DNA of 15,576 bases from an uncultured Rhodospirillaceae bacterium (GTDB lineage: Bacteria > Pseudomonadota > Alphaproteobacteria > Rhodospirillales > Casp-alpha2): assembly GCA_913048145.1 (NCBI GenBank), contig CAJWVP010000018.1:1-15576 (forward strand), in the 5' to 3' direction. The position numbers were made by a program, and so were the translations under genes. This document shows positions 14,283 through 15,576 of the stretch, piece after piece (position 1 is the first letter of the stretch; every line of letters begins with the position of its first letter). The notes beneath the pieces were generated by a model. It made no database searches and was not told where the DNA came from. It was given only the letters and a program-made list of their open reading frames with translations.

Positions 14283-15576
14283 GTGACGGGTCTATCGGGA
14301 ATGTTGGCTACGGCTATTTCGGCGCGCGACGCAGGCGACATCGACCATGCGGAAAGCCAGGTCCGCGCTGCGCTGGAGGCATTTCCCGATAGAATCGAAG
14401 CCGCATTGATCCTTTCCGATCTGCTGCGTGGGCAGGGTCGGCTGGGCGAGGCGCAAGTCGTCTTGGAACGCCGATTGCCCGCATGGCCTGACCATGCAGA
14501 TCTCCACTATCAACTTGCTCGCGTTCTCATTGAGAATGAGCGGCGCCTACTTGCCGAAGGGGACCTGTTCGCAGCATTCCGGTTCCAGTTCCCGTGGGGT
14601 GAGTTCCCCTTTCCCTTGCGACACCGCTTTGCCATTTCGCAAATGACGAAGGCGACGAAGATGCTTCGGATATGCCTGGTCGCGGAGCCGAGCCATGGTC
14701 CGGCAAACAGTTTGTTGGGTGAGGTTCTATTGGCTGACGAAGCACAAATGCTGGAAGCGGCGGAGCGTATCCAACGAGGAGTGCAATATGCTCCCGATCT
14801 GGCGTCTGCACACGCAGCGATGGGTCGGCTGGCCTTGCGGGCCGGCCAGTTCGACGTCGCCGCCGTGGCGTTCGATAGTGCGGCCTCCCGAGACGATACC
14901 GATGTGAGCATCGTCGTGCTTCGCCAACTGGCTTTGGTTATGGATGCCCAGGTCGATCCCGCATCGTTCGGCGATGGATGGTATGCGGCCGGATTGGAAG
15001 CCTGTGCCGAAGGCTTGCATCTGTTGCGCCAAAACCAGGGGATGAAGCCCGCTCAACAGGAATTGGCGACGGCCCTTTCGTCGCGGATCGCGGCGCAACT
15101 GATCGCGTTGGCCATCGACGGCGTTTACATGGACGGCAGTATGGTCGGTGCTGCTCGTTTGTTGGATCGGGCCATGATGATTGACGGCCACCAGCCGGAT
15201 GCAGCCGTTGCCATGGGAGCTTTGATGTTGAGCATCAATCAGTTTGAGGCGGCGGAAGCAAACCTCGAGAATGCTGGCAAGTTAGGGTCGGTGCACCCGG
15301 ACCGGGAAAATCTTTTGGCCATGGCGCAGCTCGGCCAGGGCAAGGAAGTTGCCAATGCAACGTCGTTGGTTTCCGCACTGGATATGCGCAAACTCGCCTT
15401 GGCACATTGTCGCGGTCAAGACTTCGAGAATGCGGAAACCTGGTTGCGACGTGCCATCGACATGGACCCGGCGGATGTTGGTGCCTACGCTGATCTTTCC
15501 CAGGTGTTGACGGTAATGGACCGAACCGAGGATGCCATTGCGGTTGGGGAACAAGCCCTGGCGGCGCATCCGGATG
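14283..15576 (+). CDS. TPR protein, start of a long gene (3' end outside window)
   Basis: An open frame of 431 codons runs from the GTG at 14283 to the right edge. It contains helix-pair repeats of TPR type, for example AALILSDLLRGQGRLGEAQV, AHAAMGRLALRAGQFDVAAV, AVAMGALMLSINQFEAAEAN and AYADLSQVLTVMDRTEDAIA. No glycosyltransferase domain is visible yet, but the other TPR genes of this operon carry theirs at the C-terminus, so one may lie beyond the edge. The start is uncertain: an in-frame stop at 14265 leaves GTG 14283 (GGTGA ten bases upstream) or ATG 14301 as candidates. It lies 76 bases after neuB in the same direction. The product is probably cytoplasmic and takes part in protein-protein contact, possibly with the flagellin or polysaccharide acceptor; that is inference from context. 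Confidence 0.8.
   Translation, partial: MTGLSGMLATAISARDAGDIDHAESQVRAALEAFPDRIEAALILSDLLRGQGRLGEAQVVLERRLPAWPDHADLHYQLARVLIENERRLLAEGDLFAAFRFQFPWGEFPFPLRHRFAISQMTKATKMLRICLVAEPSHGPANSLLGEVLLADEAQMLEAAERIQRGVQYAPDLASAHAAMGRLALRAGQFDVAAVAFDSAASRDDTDVSIVVLRQLALVMDAQVDPASFGDGWYAAGLEACAEGLHLLRQNQGMKPAQQELATALSSRIAAQLIALAIDGVYMDGSMVGAARLLDRAMMIDGHQPDAAVAMGALMLSINQFEAAEANLENAGKLGSVHPDRENLLAMAQLGQGKEVANATSLVSALDMRKLALAHCRGQDFENAETWLRRAIDMDPADVGAYADLSQVLTVMDRTEDAIAVGEQALAAHPD

Noticed and set aside
14510..14911. 133-codon minus-strand frame opposite the last TPR gene
   Set aside because: The plus-strand frame is open for 431 codons with clear TPR repeats; the minus frame is Ser/Arg/Ala-rich and featureless.
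1..15576. Insertion sequences, CRISPR arrays, tRNA or rRNA genes
   Set aside because: I saw no transposase, regularly spaced repeats or tRNA-like cloverleaf in the gaps between genes.

Overview
The window looks like part of a flagellar and surface-glycosylation region of an alphaproteobacterium, possibly a Rhodospirillales-type spirillum. This is inferred from gene content, the moderately high GC, and a sigma-54-type promoter in front of a fliK-flgD operon. No rRNA or tRNA gene is present to fix the taxonomy.

Left arm (1-2316, minus strand): the flagellar hook operon fliK-flgD. fliK encodes the hook-length control protein and flgD the hook-cap scaffold protein. flgD runs off the left edge. 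A well-formed -24/-12 (sigma-54) promoter lies just upstream of fliK.

Divergent spacer (2317-2736): it carries that promoter, an AT-rich tract, a tandem 8-mer and a nested stem-loop. I see no clear promoter for the rightward genes.

Right arm (2737-15576, plus strand): eight genes in one direction with short gaps and no visible terminator, so probably one or two operons. In order they are: two related long TPR proteins with a divergent GT9-like C-terminal glycosyltransferase domain; a shorter TPR-GT protein with the usual form of that domain; a radical SAM/SPASM protein; a NeuB-SAF-SpsF fusion (nonulosonic acid synthase joined to a cytidylyltransferase); a GT2-NeuA-like fusion; a stand-alone NeuB-type synthase; and the start of another long TPR protein cut by the right edge.

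How it may work together (inference): the NeuB domains would condense phosphoenolpyruvate with a six-carbon amino sugar to make a sialic-acid-like nonulosonic acid (pseudaminic, legionaminic or a relative). The SpsF-type domain would activate it with CTP. The GT2 and TPR-GT proteins would attach sugars to a surface acceptor, with flagellin the obvious candidate given the flagellar neighbours. The Caulobacter TPR-glycosyltransferase FlmG, which puts pseudaminic acid on flagellins, is a known precedent. The earlier nonulosonate steps (dehydratase, aminotransferase, acetyltransferase, hydrolase) are not in this window. The most unusual points are the two different fusions that each contain a cytidylyltransferase fold, one apparently intact and one with its CTP-binding loop eroded, and the two TPR-GT paralogues that share an altered motif.
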